Translations under genes and position numbers: made by a program
Origin: Prevotellaceae bacterium
Lineage (GTDB): Bacteria > Bacteroidota > Bacteroidia > Bacteroidales > Bacteroidaceae
Assembly (NCBI GenBank): GCA_015256945.1
Contig: JABZLB010000012.1
Coordinates: 1 to 64,000 of the forward strand
Direction of reading: 5' to 3'
DNA: 64,000 nucleotides
The notes under the pieces: model-generated
What the model saw: only the letters and a program-made list of their open reading frames with translations
Databases searched by the model: none
Told to the model about the DNA's origin: nothing
Shown here: piece by piece, positions 52,295 through 62,263 of the stretch
Layout: every line of letters begins with the position of its first letter
How positions within the stretch are numbered: the first letter of the stretch is position 1

Positions 52295-53608
52295 TTATTT
52301 GATAACCTTTCTGCCGCCTGCAATATACAGGCCCGAGGGCAGACCTTCGAGGGCCTTTTCGGCCTTTACGCCGGCCTTAACCCGAACACCTTGCAGGTTA
52401 AACACATCGATGGTAGCACCTTCTTTCTTCATGACGGCGATGCCGGTGGGGTCGGATAACAGCTGTCCGTCGACGCTGCACTTCAGTGTTTGAGGCAGGC
52501 TTGCGTCGGTAGTGGTGATGTATGCCGTGTTGGCGAGTACCTCAAGCGAGCCGTTACTCTTCTCGAATGTGTAGCCGTTGAACACGTATGCCCCTGCCGG
52601 AGCTGTTGTTTTATGATATGCACCCTGGAAGGTAGCGTTGCCTTCGGTAACGGCTTTCACCGATCCGTCGCCGTCAATCAGACGGTTTCCCATCGGACTG
52701 TTGTATGCCGAGGCAGGCAGAACAAGGTATGGAGTGCCGCAGGCTATGGTGCCATCGGCTCCCAATGATTCAAATTTTGCAACGCCATTCTCAATGCCTT
52801 TGAATACGGCTATCTTGCTTACGATGTCGGCAACATTGCATTGTCCGGGCTCGTTGGCGATGGCAAACGGCACACATAACGGTCTCCACTCGTCTTCATC
52901 AGCTGTTGTTTTGAGCGTTGCAAAAACGTTATACTGTCCCAATGGCACCGGACTCACCGTAGCTTCCTCGTCAAAAATGTAACCGGGTATGCCGGGACGT
53001 ACGCTCAAACCAAGGGCACGGTCCATCGTTATAATCTCTTTTACATCCTTTGTAAAGTGTAAACAGTAGGCCTCATTGGTGTTGGCCTCGTTGCGTGTGG
53101 TTGTCCAGTAGTAGCCGTCGGTGCCTGCTTTCTTTGCGTTGCGTCCGTCCTTGTAGCCCGCTGCGGGCAGAATGATGGTAGAACCGCTGGGGCCTTGTAC
53201 GTAGTAGGCGTTGTCATCGTCCGACCATGTCCATGTACACGTTTCCATAAGTTCCTCCCATTGTGCCTTCGTTGGCGACTTAAGCCAGGTCTCTCCATAG
53301 CACATGGCTACGTCCCAGCAGTGTGGATTGGCATACCATCCGGCAATATCGGTGGTGTTTATCTCCGTGTACATGTTGCCGTAAGAGGCTGCATTGTAGG
53401 TGCCCTGCGTGTGGATATTGCCCCATTGGTAGTAATCGCCATAGGCTTTGGGGTCGGAAGTGCCCGAGTTATGGTCGCACCAGCGCGACTGTGACAGCAC
53501 ACCCATGAAGTTAGCATTGTTGCCAACATACTTGTCGATGTCGTCGTTTACGGCCCACAGGCTTGTAGACGCCATGACAGCCATTGCAAAGGTAAATAGT
53601 TTTTTCAT
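52295..53608 (-). CDS. FISUMP-domain protein with T9SS-type tail
   Basis: 437-aa secreted protein (signal peptide MKKLFTFAMAVMASTSLWA). The FISUMP domain covers ~30-210 (ETWLKSPTKAQWEELMETCT, GSTIILPAAGY, TDGYYWTTTRN, LGLSVRPG). A ~170-aa beta domain follows (RPLCVPFAIANEP, GTPYLVLPA, AYVFNGYTFE), then a T9SS-type tail (VFNLQGVRVKAG ... GLYIAGGRKVIK). Unlike its neighbours it carries its own sorting tail and no glycosidase. Probably a surface-attached lectin-like protein; ligand unknown. Confidence 0.72.
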   Translation of the reverse strand: MKKLFTFAMAVMASTSLWAVNDDIDKYVGNNANFMGVLSQSRWCDHNSGTSDPKAYGDYYQWGNIHTQGTYNAASYGNMYTEINTTDIAGWYANPHCWDVAMCYGETWLKSPTKAQWEELMETCTWTWSDDDNAYYVQGPSGSTIILPAAGYKDGRNAKKAGTDGYYWTTTRNEANTNEAYCLHFTKDVKEIITMDRALGLSVRPGIPGYIFDEEATVSPVPLGQYNVFATLKTTADEDEWRPLCVPFAIANEPGQCNVADIVSKIAVFKGIENGVAKFESLGADGTIACGTPYLVLPASAYNSPMGNRLIDGDGSVKAVTEGNATFQGAYHKTTAPAGAYVFNGYTFEKSNGSLEVLANTAYITTTDASLPQTLKCSVDGQLLSDPTGIAVMKKEGATIDVFNLQGVRVKAGVKAEKALEGLPSGLYIAGGRKVIK

Positions 53609-54326
53609 ACTGTTGTTTTAAGAGTTAGTGTTATACGTTTTTAGTTAGTTGTGCTTTTGTTCGCACTTTTTTCTTTTCGGGTACTGCTCCAACTGTGTTT
53701 TTTGCAGCCCCTTAAATGTGTTTGATGGTGTTCAGGCTATTGCAGGTAAGGTAAAAAACGCTTCTCTTGCGCATCGTGGATTTTGGTTTTAGTAATAAAC
53801 AGTGGCTTTACGTCTGTTCCGTTCCGTTTGTTTTTCCCTTGTCATACAGGGTTACTTTAACGGTTAAACGGTGATTTGCTGCAATGTTAAAGAAAAAAAC
53901 AATAGTAAACAACTTTTTTAAAGAAAGAAGTTTGTATTTTAATCTTAATTAATAAAAATAGCCGTAACATATAATAAATGTTACCAATGACAGACTGTTA
54001 TGCTGTTTCTCCAGAATTTCGTTGTAGGCAGACAGATGGCATGACGGCTGGAAATATCGCAAAAATGAGCAAATTATAAACACCTTATTATAAGCATGTT
54101 ATAAAAATTGTGCTTGTTTTGACCGGTTTTTATATGAACAAACAGGTGTCATTACGGCGTAATTGTGCCTTTTTTATATAGGCAAAACAGCTCCGATACG
54201 AGCCGTAAAGTTGTTTTTAGAAATGTAAAAATAGAAAGTTTATTACATTTTTCGTCATTGTGTACACCCAGTTTACTTGTTTTCTATGTTGAAGTCCCTG
54301 CCGATCAGGGCCTTTTTGTGTTGTCT
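53609..54326. other. Long AT-rich intergenic region
   Basis: About 720 bp between divergent genes, strongly AT-rich, with no ORF resembling a protein family. It contains an isolated palindrome TTACGGCGTAA at 54152-54162, the same motif that repeats in the array to the right. No clear promoter for the minus-strand gene was found. Confidence 0.5.
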
Positions 54327-54535
54327 TTACGCCGTAATGGTGTAGCCATTACATCGTAATGGTATGACCTTTACATCGTAATTGCATCCCCTTTACGATG
54401 TAATTGTGTTGTCTTTACGCCGTAATCGTACCCGCTTAACCCCATATTTGTACCCTCTTTACGGCGTAATCGTACAGCCATTACGCCGTAAAGGCAGAAC
54501 GATAGTGCCGTAAAGCCAACTCGCTTACCCTGTAA
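54327..54535. repeat. Ten-position array of 11-bp palindromes at an exact 22-bp period
   Basis: 11-bp units occur at 54327, 54349, 54371, 54393, 54415, 54459, 54481, 54503 and 54525, all on a 22-bp grid; the position at 54437 holds a degenerate unit. Well-kept units are TTACGCCGTAA, TTACATCGTAA, TTACGATGTAA and TTACGGCGTAA; the last two positions are partial (TAGTGCCGTAA, TTACCCTGTAA). The 11-bp spacers vary, with a loose T-n-G-T start and C-C-T end. The array ends 258 bp before the operon start at 54794. Confidence 0.85.
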
Positions 54536-54748
54536 AGCTTACGATATATATATGTAGTTGGTACTGCTTAACATGGTTAAGATAAAAGCCTGTGCCTGTC
54601 GGGCTATCGCGTATGGCCCGTTATTATTATGGTTCTGCCTTGTATGGGCCCTGACGTCATGATGGAACAGGAAACGCATTAAACGTTATTCGCATTTAAT
54701 TAACGTAAATATTTCTTAATACGTGCATAATATTTGAACCTTAAATCT

Positions 54749-54756
54749 TACATTTG
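54749..54756 (+). promoter_or_regulatory. -7 element (TACATTTG) for the GH78/GH2 operon
   Basis: TACATTTG matches TAnnTTTG and would start transcription near 54762, 32 nt before the ATG. The TTTG at 54733 is too close (12 nt) to be a normal -33 box, so activation from upstream may be needed. Confidence 0.6.
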
Positions 54757-54793
54757 CGCTGGTTAACCGTTTAAGTAAAATATCTACCTCAAA

Positions 54794-56029
54794 ATGAAGA
54801 AACCTATAAAAAGTATTGTACTTGCAGCGATGTTATTGTCGGCTTTGTCGGGAATGGGCAAGACGCGCAAGGCCCTTTTTGTCATTATCGACGGCATTCC
54901 GGCCGACTGTATCGAGCGTCTTCAGCCGCCTACCATCATGGACATTGCCCGTACGGGCCACTATCATCGCGCCTATTGTGGCGGCGAATACCGCATGTAC
55001 TCGCAGACGCCCACCATATCGGCCATAGGATATACCAATATTCTTACCGGCACATGGATGAACAAGCATAATGTTCAGGGCAACGAAAACATACATATTA
55101 ACTATAATTACTGGAATATTTTCCGCATTGCGAAGAACCAGAAGCGTCCCGTTACAACGGCAATTTATTCGGGATGGACCGATAACCGCACCATTCTTCT
55201 TGGTGATGGCAAGCCTGAAGCCGGCAACCTGAAGGTTGATTATGCCTACGATGGCTACGATCTCGATTCGGTACGCTTTCCCAAGAAGAAAGACATGCTG
55301 GAGGTTTACGACTACGACTGTCAGGTAACGGCCGATGCTGCACACAGCATTCGTACCGAGTCGCCCGACTTGTCGTGGCTCTATCTCTGGTATACCGACG
55401 ATGCTTTCCACAGCTATGGCAGCGGCTCTTATTCGGATAAGTATGTGATGAAGACCGACAGCCTGCTCAGAAAAGTGTGGGATGCCGTGAAATTCCGCGA
55501 AAAAAAGTATGGCGAAGAGTGGCTTGTCATTGTTACAACCGACCACGGACGCTACGTCGATGGCTATGGGCACGGCGGACAAACCTCACGTGAACGCACC
55601 GTGTGGATGTCGACAAACCTCAAGCATGTCAATGGCCACTTTAATGAATGGTCGTTGAGTCAGGTTGACATTAACCCCACAATATGCAAGTGGATGGGCT
55701 TTGAGGTTCCGCGTGAAGTGGCTTTTGAGCAGGACGGCATGTCGTTCTACGGACGCCAGGGCATCACCAACCTGTTTGCAACCAAGTATGATGACCAGAT
55801 TGTGGTGACGTGGGATTGTCACGATTCCTCCGAAACGGCCGAAGTTTATGTAACGCCAACGAACAACTTTGCCAGCGGTGGCCATGACGAATGGCAGCTG
55901 ATGGGGAGCGTGAAAGCGTCGGCAGGGAAATTCGCTATCGACAAAAACAAGCTGCCCCAATCGAAGTTTTATAAGATAACGGTGGTTACACCGAGTGCCC
56001 ATCTCACGCGCTGGTGGAACATATATTAA
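54794..56029 (+). CDS. Alkaline phosphatase superfamily protein (NPP-like phosphodiesterase)
   Basis: 411-aa exported protein (signal peptide MKKPIKSIVLAAMLLSALSG). Metal-ligand motifs of the nucleotide pyrophosphatase/phosphodiesterase group are visible: Asp33 in VIIDG, Asp202/His206 in TDDAFH, Asp250-His251 in TTDHGR, and His260 in GYGHGG. The usual nucleophile block reads TPTISAIGYTNILTG, with Ser76 where the family commonly has Thr. A small C-terminal beta domain (~310-411) follows. It probably removes a phospho-substituent from a glycan or nucleotide sugar in the periplasm. First gene of the plus-strand operon, behind the promoter at 54749. Confidence 0.75.
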   Translation: MKKPIKSIVLAAMLLSALSGMGKTRKALFVIIDGIPADCIERLQPPTIMDIARTGHYHRAYCGGEYRMYSQTPTISAIGYTNILTGTWMNKHNVQGNENIHINYNYWNIFRIAKNQKRPVTTAIYSGWTDNRTILLGDGKPEAGNLKVDYAYDGYDLDSVRFPKKKDMLEVYDYDCQVTADAAHSIRTESPDLSWLYLWYTDDAFHSYGSGSYSDKYVMKTDSLLRKVWDAVKFREKKYGEEWLVIVTTDHGRYVDGYGHGGQTSRERTVWMSTNLKHVNGHFNEWSLSQVDINPTICKWMGFEVPREVAFEQDGMSFYGRQGITNLFATKYDDQIVVTWDCHDSSETAEVYVTPTNNFASGGHDEWQLMGSVKASAGKFAIDKNKLPQSKFYKITVVTPSAHLTRWWNIY

Positions 56030-56037
56030 AATAAAGT

Positions 56038-56069
56038 TGTTCACCCGCAGCACCTTTTGCGGGTGAACA
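56038..56069 (+). terminator. Hairpin between the phosphodiesterase and LacI genes
   Basis: A 12-bp perfect stem TGTTCACCCGCA/TGCGGGTGAACA with an 8-nt loop but no T tract after it. It may attenuate, or stabilise the 3' end of the first gene, rather than fully terminate. Confidence 0.5.
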
Positions 56070-56106
56070 GCTGCGTGGAGAGCTTTTGAAAACACAGAAA
56101 TATAAT

Positions 56107-57114
56107 ATGAAATCGTCACTGAAAGATATAGCCCAGGCCCTTCAGGTATCGAAGACTACGGTATCGTGGGTACTCGGTGGCAAGGGTGATGAGCGTGGTA
56201 TAAGCGCCGGTATGCAGACCCGTGTGCGCGAAATGGCCCGCAAGATGAACTATCAGCCCAACCTCATAGCCCGTAGTTTGAACACGGGCCTGACGAGTAC
56301 CATTGGCCTTATCATTCCTGATATTACCGATTCTTTCTATTCAGAGATAGCAAGTAATTTGGAAAAGGCTGCCGAAAAGGCCGGTTTTTACGTGATGATA
56401 GGCAATTCCGAGTCGAACCCTGAACGCGAAAAGCACCTGATACAGATGTTTAAGTCGCGGCAGGTTGACGGTATTGTGCTTGCTCCTACGAAAATATCGC
56501 GTTCAGAAATAGACCGTTTGATGGACGAGCGCTTTCCCTTTGTGCTCTTCGACAGATACTATTCCGAGATAAAAACCAATTATGTCATTGTCAATAACGA
56601 GGACAGCAGCTACCAGCTTGTGCGCAATATGGTAGCCCGCGGCTGCCGTAAGATAGCCATCATTACCACCAATTCGCACCTCCGTACCATGAATATGCGG
56701 CGCGAAGGATACAGCAGTGCCCTGTTGGAATCGGGCATAAGTCTGGATGCCAGCCTTTACGGCGAGGTGAATTTCAGCGATTATAAGGAAGGCATCTTTC
56801 CTGTTTTAGACCGCATTTTCAGGTATAATCCCGATGTTCAGGGCTTCTTTTTCACCACCCATATATTGTGTCTGGCCGCCTTTGAGTATTTTCATGCGCG
56901 TCATATCAGCCTGTCGGGCTACAAGTTTGCCTGCATTCACGGCATGCCTGCTTTCCAGTGTATCGCCCCTTCCATGCAGATAGCCCGCATGCCTGTTGAA
57001 GAAATTGCGAGCGAAGCCGTACGTATTTTATTGAAGAATATTGAGTATCGGCAAACCCATGCCGACGAAGTCTTCCCGCCTGAAGAAGTTAGTTTGCGGT
57101 GCACAATCTACTAA
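56107..57114 (+). CDS. LacI/GalR-family transcriptional regulator
   Basis: 335-aa DNA-binding regulator. The start at 56107 (MKSSLKDIAQALQVSKTTVS) gives a standard LacI HTH with hinge helix (NLIARSLNTG). The periplasmic-binding-protein-like effector domain follows from TIGLIIPDITDSFYSEIA to the end. Position inside a catabolic operon suggests local control by a sugar or sugar phosphate from GH78/GH2 action. The operator has not been identified; the palindromes upstream of 54535 are candidates only. LacI regulators are less common than HTCS or SARP-type control for Bacteroidota PULs. Confidence 0.9.
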   Translation: MKSSLKDIAQALQVSKTTVSWVLGGKGDERGISAGMQTRVREMARKMNYQPNLIARSLNTGLTSTIGLIIPDITDSFYSEIASNLEKAAEKAGFYVMIGNSESNPEREKHLIQMFKSRQVDGIVLAPTKISRSEIDRLMDERFPFVLFDRYYSEIKTNYVIVNNEDSSYQLVRNMVARGCRKIAIITTNSHLRTMNMRREGYSSALLESGISLDASLYGEVNFSDYKEGIFPVLDRIFRYNPDVQGFFFTTHILCLAAFEYFHARHISLSGYKFACIHGMPAFQCIAPSMQIARMPVEEIASEAVRILLKNIEYRQTHADEVFPPEEVSLRCTIY

Positions 57115-57150
57115 ACCTGTAAGCCTACAACCTGTCAAATCTAAAGTCCT

Positions 57151-59802
57151 ATGTATAAAAGTCATAAAAACCTGTTTGAAACCTGTTGCAAAATGCTCGT
57201 CACGGCTGGTATGCTGTGGGCAGGAGGCAGCACCTCGGCACAGCAAATTACGCGCATGCGCTGCGAATATGGCGTGCGTTCGCTGTGTATTGATGCAGCC
57301 TCGCCGCGCCTGACGTGGAATATCCAGTCGGCAAAGCCCTTGCAACAAAGTAAATATCGTGTTGTGGTTGGTACCGATTCGCTGCAGCTTGCCAGCGGTA
57401 ACGGTACGTCTGTGGTGTGGGATTCGGGCGTAATTACATCAGATATTTCGCGCGCCGTTTGCCGTGATGCCGGCCTGCAATCGTTTAAACGCTACTTTTG
57501 GCGCGTGACGGTGTGGGACGGTCGCGGCCGAAAGATTGAATCTTCCATAGAGCCTTTCGAGACCGCACTGATGAATCAGGCCGACTGGCACGCCGTATGG
57601 ATTACCGATTCACGCCACCGCGACTTCGAGCCTGCGCCCATGTTCCGCAAGGTGTTCAACATCGACGGCCATCGTATCAAGCGCGCAAGGTTCTATTACA
57701 GCGCAGCCGCCTATGGCGCATTTAAGCTGAACGGGCGTGCCGTTTCGGCCGATTTGCTGAACCCCGGTTACACCCACTACGACCGTCGCAACCTGTATAG
57801 CGTGTATGATGTTACGCCGATGCTGCACGGTGGCACCAATGTCATTACGGCCGTGTTGGGTAACGGTTTCTACAACGCGATAGGAAAGGTAGCCACCTGG
57901 AGCTTCGACGTGGCACGATGGCGCAACCGTGCCCGTATGACCTGCCTGCTGTGTGTTGAGTTTGACAACGGCAAGGTGCAGGAAATTTGCTCTGACGACA
58001 CGTGGAAAACGTCGACAGGACCTTATCTTGTCAACAATATTTACGCCGGAGACAAATACGATTCGCGCCTCGAAAAAACAGGATGGGAGCAACCTTCCTA
58101 CGACGACAGCAGCTGGCAACGCGCTATGGTGGTAGCGGCTCCGTCGCCGTTGATGACCGCTCAAAAAATGCCGGCCATACAAATAAGCCGGCGTTTTAAG
58201 GCCACAAGTATGCAATCGTGGGGCGATACCGTTTTTGTATATTCCTTTCCCCAGAATATTTCGGGCTTCTGCAAGCTGAAAGTGCAGGGCCCTTCAGGCA
58301 CAAAGCTCACGCTTCAGCATGGCGAAATGAAACGCAGCGACGGCCGTTTGGAAATGCGAAACATAGCTTGTTACTACTCGCCTATGCCGGATAAGGAGTT
58401 CCAGACCGACACATACATCCTTAATGGCAGCCGGCAAGAACTCGAGCCTATGTTCTGCTATCACGGCTTCCAGTATGTCGAGGTACACAGTTCGCGCCCC
58501 ATTCATCTGACAAAAGAGAGCCTCACGGCCGAGTTTTTCCATACCGGTGTGCAGCGTACCGGCCATTTTGAGTGCTCGAACGAGCTGTTGAACAAAATAT
58601 CCGACGCCACCATCGCATCGTATTTATCCAATTTAATGAGCATCCCTACCGACTGTCCGCAACGCGAAAAGAACGGCTGGACGGCCGATGCACATATGAG
58701 TATGGATGTGGCACTGATGAATTTTGACGGCGTTCAGTTTTATGAGAAGTGGCTTGATGACATATCAGACAATCAGAATGACTCGGGACGTATATCAGGT
58801 ATCGTGCCTTCGCCCGACTGGGGATATGATGATTGGATAGGCCCTGTGTGGGCATCGGTGATGTTTGGCGTGCCACAGAAGCTGTATGACTATTATGGAG
58901 ACACACGCCCCATTGAAAAAATGTGGCCCGTTTGTGAAAAATATCTCAACTATTTAAAGCGCAGAGAGAACGCCGACAAAACAGTGACATACGGCATTGG
59001 CGACTGGGTAGCCTATAAAACCATTACGCCAACCGACTACACTACGACGTGTTTTTATTACTTCGACAACAAAACCATGGCCCGGTTTGCCCGTATTCTG
59101 GGTAAGGATGCAACGCCTTATGAACAGAAAGCGGAGTATTTGCAGAAGCTCATTATGCAGAAATATTTCGACCCTGCGCGCGGTGTCTTCTCGAATGGCT
59201 CGCAGGCAGCACAGGGTGTTGCACTGTATTTGGGAATTGTTCCCGACGAGCAGGCACAGCGTGTAGCCGACAACCTGAGCAGGATGATTGCCGAAAATGG
59301 CGATGCCCTCGATTGTGGCATGCTCGGAAGTAAGACTATTCTGCGCGTATTGTGCGACTACGGGCATGCCGATCAGGCTTATCGTCTGGCATCACGCAGC
59401 GAGTCACCCTCATGGGGTAGCTGGATAAAGCGCGGTCTTACCACGCTTCCCGAAACGTGGGTATTGTCGCCGGCGTTCCGCGACGCGTCGTTGAATCACA
59501 TTTTCCTCGGCGATGTGCAGGCATGGATGTATCAGTATCTGGCCGGAATTATGTACGATACACAGTGTCCCGGCTTCAAACACGTGTTGCTTCAGCCCCG
59601 TTTTGTAAAGGGCCTTGACGGTGCAAAGGCCGAGTATAACTCGCCGGCAGGCCTAATCAAATCGGCGTGGAAGCGCAAGGGCAACAGCATTATTCTTGAT
59701 GTAGAACTGCCTGCAAACATATCGGCTACACTGATAACAGACGGTAAAAAGCAAGAGCTTACGGGCGGACACCATCGTATAAAGTTGGCCGCCGGCAAAT
59801 AA
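57151..59802 (+). CDS. GH78 alpha-L-rhamnosidase
   Basis: 883-aa exported enzyme with a weak signal region ending GGSTSA. N-terminal FN3-like and jelly-roll domains (LTWNIQSAKPLQQSKYRV; AYGAFKLNG) precede the (alpha/alpha)6 barrel. The GH78 signature DCPQREKNGWTADA places Asp501, Arg505, the probable general acid Glu506, and Asp513. The probable base is Glu768 in LTTLPETW. A C-terminal beta domain (PAGLIKSAWKRKGN) ends the protein. It removes terminal alpha-L-rhamnose, probably in the periplasm. The gene lies 36 nt after the LacI regulator and 22 nt before the GH2 gene. No rhamnose catabolic gene is seen in the window. Confidence 0.9.
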   Translation: MYKSHKNLFETCCKMLVTAGMLWAGGSTSAQQITRMRCEYGVRSLCIDAASPRLTWNIQSAKPLQQSKYRVVVGTDSLQLASGNGTSVVWDSGVITSDISRAVCRDAGLQSFKRYFWRVTVWDGRGRKIESSIEPFETALMNQADWHAVWITDSRHRDFEPAPMFRKVFNIDGHRIKRARFYYSAAAYGAFKLNGRAVSADLLNPGYTHYDRRNLYSVYDVTPMLHGGTNVITAVLGNGFYNAIGKVATWSFDVARWRNRARMTCLLCVEFDNGKVQEICSDDTWKTSTGPYLVNNIYAGDKYDSRLEKTGWEQPSYDDSSWQRAMVVAAPSPLMTAQKMPAIQISRRFKATSMQSWGDTVFVYSFPQNISGFCKLKVQGPSGTKLTLQHGEMKRSDGRLEMRNIACYYSPMPDKEFQTDTYILNGSRQELEPMFCYHGFQYVEVHSSRPIHLTKESLTAEFFHTGVQRTGHFECSNELLNKISDATIASYLSNLMSIPTDCPQREKNGWTADAHMSMDVALMNFDGVQFYEKWLDDISDNQNDSGRISGIVPSPDWGYDDWIGPVWASVMFGVPQKLYDYYGDTRPIEKMWPVCEKYLNYLKRRENADKTVTYGIGDWVAYKTITPTDYTTTCFYYFDNKTMARFARILGKDATPYEQKAEYLQKLIMQKYFDPARGVFSNGSQAAQGVALYLGIVPDEQAQRVADNLSRMIAENGDALDCGMLGSKTILRVLCDYGHADQAYRLASRSESPSWGSWIKRGLTTLPETWVLSPAFRDASLNHIFLGDVQAWMYQYLAGIMYDTQCPGFKHVLLQPRFVKGLDGAKAEYNSPAGLIKSAWKRKGNSIILDVELPANISATLITDGKKQELTGGHHRIKLAAGK

Positions 59803-59824
59803 AAACCTAAGAATTAAACCTGAC

Positions 59825-62239
59825 ATGCGTTTTATAAAGATTATTTTGGCCGGGCTTTTATGGGCTTCAGTCATTACCGCAATGATGGCCTCAGGGCAGC
59901 GTTCCTACACGCTGAACGGGCAGTGGCAGCTGTCTTTCTGGAAACAACCGGCGAAAGTCGTGCGCTCGCCCGAAGCCATGCTGCACGTAAACAGCAAGAC
60001 CATCAATGCCACCGTACCGGGAAATGTAGAACTCGACCTGCAAAAGGCCGGGCTAATAGCCAACCCCATGGTGGGCAATAACGTAAACAGCCTGCGCCAA
60101 TGGGAAGGAAACCAGTGGTGTTACAGCAGGCATTTCGCTACGCCAGCGCTGAATGATGGCGAACGTTTGCAGCTGTGGTTTGGCGGAATTGACTGTTTAG
60201 CCGACGTGTGGCTGAATGGAAAGCATATCGGTTCGGCCGAAAACATGATGATTGAACACGCCTTTGACGTGACCGATGCTGTGAAACCGGCTGGTGCCGA
60301 CAACGTGCTTCAGGTTATTTTGCGCTCACCAGTGCTCGAGGCACAGCAACATTTGCTGGGCACTTTCAGCATAGGCGGCTTTGCTTCAGAGGAATCAGCG
60401 TATACCCGCAAAGCACCACACATGTTCGGCTGGGACATAATGCCCCGCCTTGTAAGTGCCGGTTTATGGCGAAACGTAGAGTTGCGCGTCATCAATCCCG
60501 TCTGTTTTCGCGATGTTCACTATTATGTAAGCGAGATAGATACCGCTACGCGCAACGTACAATTGTTTGCTGATGTGCAGCTGTCAATGCCCATGGAAAA
60601 GTTCGACCACGTCACGGCGCGCCTTACATTGAGCCGTCATGGCAAGGTGGTTTATACGTTGGAGAAACCCGTTGTAACGCAAGCCTTCCGCTGTATGTGG
60701 AGCCTTGACCACGCCGAATTGTGGTGGCCGCGAGGTTATGGCGGGCAAGCGTTGTATGAAGCACGGGCCGAACTGGTTGATGAAACGGGCCGCGTGCTGG
60801 CCGATAACAGCCAGAAGATAGGACTTCGTACGGTTAAACTCGACCTCAATGATATGAATACGGCCGAGAAGCCCGGTCGTTTCCGCTTTATTGTAAACGG
60901 TGAACCCATCTTCATTCACGGTACAAACTGGGTGCCTTTGGACGCCCTGCACAGCAGAGACACACTGCATGTAGACAAGATGATGGACATGGTGGCCGAC
61001 CTTAACATCAATATGATTCGGTGTTGGGGAGGAAATGTGTATGAGGATACCCACTTCTTTGACCGCTGCGACGAGCTTGGCGTGCTGGTTTGGCAGGATT
61101 TTGCCATGGGCTGTAACTTCTATCCGCAGCGCGACGACTTTGCGAAGGCTGTTGAAGAAGAGGTGCAAAGCGTGGTGTTGAAGCTGCGCAACCATGCCTC
61201 TCTGGCCCTGTGGTCGGGCAATAATGAGGACGATATGATAGCCTACCAGACGTTGCGCCATTTCCATTTCGACCCCAATCGCGACCGAATAAGTCGTGAG
61301 ATAATACCGAGGGTGCTGTACGAGTTCGACTTTACGCGCCCCTATCTGCCCAGTTCACCCTATTATAGTGAGAACGTTTACCGCCATGGCGGAGGCGATA
61401 ACCTGCTTCCCGAGAACCATTTGTGGGGCCCCCGCGGATACTATAAAGACTCGTTCTACCGCGATGCCACTGCCGTTTTCTGCAGTGAAATAGGTTATCA
61501 CGGATGCCCGGGGGTGGAAAGTCTGCAGAAAATGTTCAGCAAGGACAGTGTTTACCCATGGAAACGCGGCTTCGAATGGAACGACGAGTGGGTAACCAAG
61601 TCGGTAAGACGCTATGCCGTATGGGGTAAAACCTACGACCGTAACAACTTAATGCTGAACCAGATTAAAAGCGTTTTCGGCGATATACCTCGTAAATTGG
61701 ACGACTTTGTGATGGCTTCGCAAAGCGTTCAGGCCGAAGCCATGAAGTATTTTCTGGAGATGTGGCGCGGTCAGAAGTTTGAAAACAAGAGCGGTATCAT
61801 CTGGTGGAACCTGCGAGATGGCTGGCCACTGTTGTCGGATGCTGTTGTTGACTATTACTTTAACAAAAAGCGCGCCTACTATTACCTGCGTGAAGCCGAG
61901 CGCGATGTGTGCCTGTTTGTGAACGATGCCACCGATGGTTCATTGGTTTTAAAGGCTGTAAACGATACCCGCAGGGAAGCAAAAGGCAGTGTTACCGTTA
62001 CCGACGTAGAGAGCGGACGCCAGGTTTACCAGGGCAATTTTACCATTCCGCGTAACGGTAAGGCCACTGTTACGCAGCTTACAGCCCCACAGGGGCAGGG
62101 CGTATACCTTATTATATATAAGGTGGACGGCCGAACGTATGGCAATCATTATCTGTATGGCAAGCCCCCTTACCGCTTAAACAGCTACCGTAAGTGGATG
62201 GAGAAGACCCGGCTATATAATAATACAAGTGAAAAATAA
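59825..62239 (+). CDS. GH2 beta-mannosidase
   Basis: 804-aa exported enzyme (signal peptide MRFIKIILAGLLWASVITAM). Domain order: sugar-binding jelly roll (LWFGGIDCLADVWLNG), immunoglobulin-like domain and TIM barrel. The beta-mannosidase hallmark MIRCWGGNVYED is followed by acid/base Glu468 in LWSGNNEDD and nucleophile Glu555 in FCSEIGYHG. It removes terminal beta-mannose, for instance from N-glycan cores or mannan oligosaccharides. Co-transcribed with GH78; the next gene is an ROK kinase. Confidence 0.9.
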   Translation: MRFIKIILAGLLWASVITAMMASGQRSYTLNGQWQLSFWKQPAKVVRSPEAMLHVNSKTINATVPGNVELDLQKAGLIANPMVGNNVNSLRQWEGNQWCYSRHFATPALNDGERLQLWFGGIDCLADVWLNGKHIGSAENMMIEHAFDVTDAVKPAGADNVLQVILRSPVLEAQQHLLGTFSIGGFASEESAYTRKAPHMFGWDIMPRLVSAGLWRNVELRVINPVCFRDVHYYVSEIDTATRNVQLFADVQLSMPMEKFDHVTARLTLSRHGKVVYTLEKPVVTQAFRCMWSLDHAELWWPRGYGGQALYEARAELVDETGRVLADNSQKIGLRTVKLDLNDMNTAEKPGRFRFIVNGEPIFIHGTNWVPLDALHSRDTLHVDKMMDMVADLNINMIRCWGGNVYEDTHFFDRCDELGVLVWQDFAMGCNFYPQRDDFAKAVEEEVQSVVLKLRNHASLALWSGNNEDDMIAYQTLRHFHFDPNRDRISREIIPRVLYEFDFTRPYLPSSPYYSENVYRHGGGDNLLPENHLWGPRGYYKDSFYRDATAVFCSEIGYHGCPGVESLQKMFSKDSVYPWKRGFEWNDEWVTKSVRRYAVWGKTYDRNNLMLNQIKSVFGDIPRKLDDFVMASQSVQAEAMKYFLEMWRGQKFENKSGIIWWNLRDGWPLLSDAVVDYYFNKKRAYYYLREAERDVCLFVNDATDGSLVLKAVNDTRREAKGSVTVTDVESGRQVYQGNFTIPRNGKATVTQLTAPQGQGVYLIIYKVDGRTYGNHYLYGKPPYRLNSYRKWMEKTRLYNNTSEK

Positions 62240-62263
62240 CAATTTATTAAAATACTGACGCAT

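Noticed and set aside
54327..54535. CRISPR array
   Set aside because: Repeats are only 11 bp, spacers are 11 bp and share loose sequence features, and no cas gene is near.
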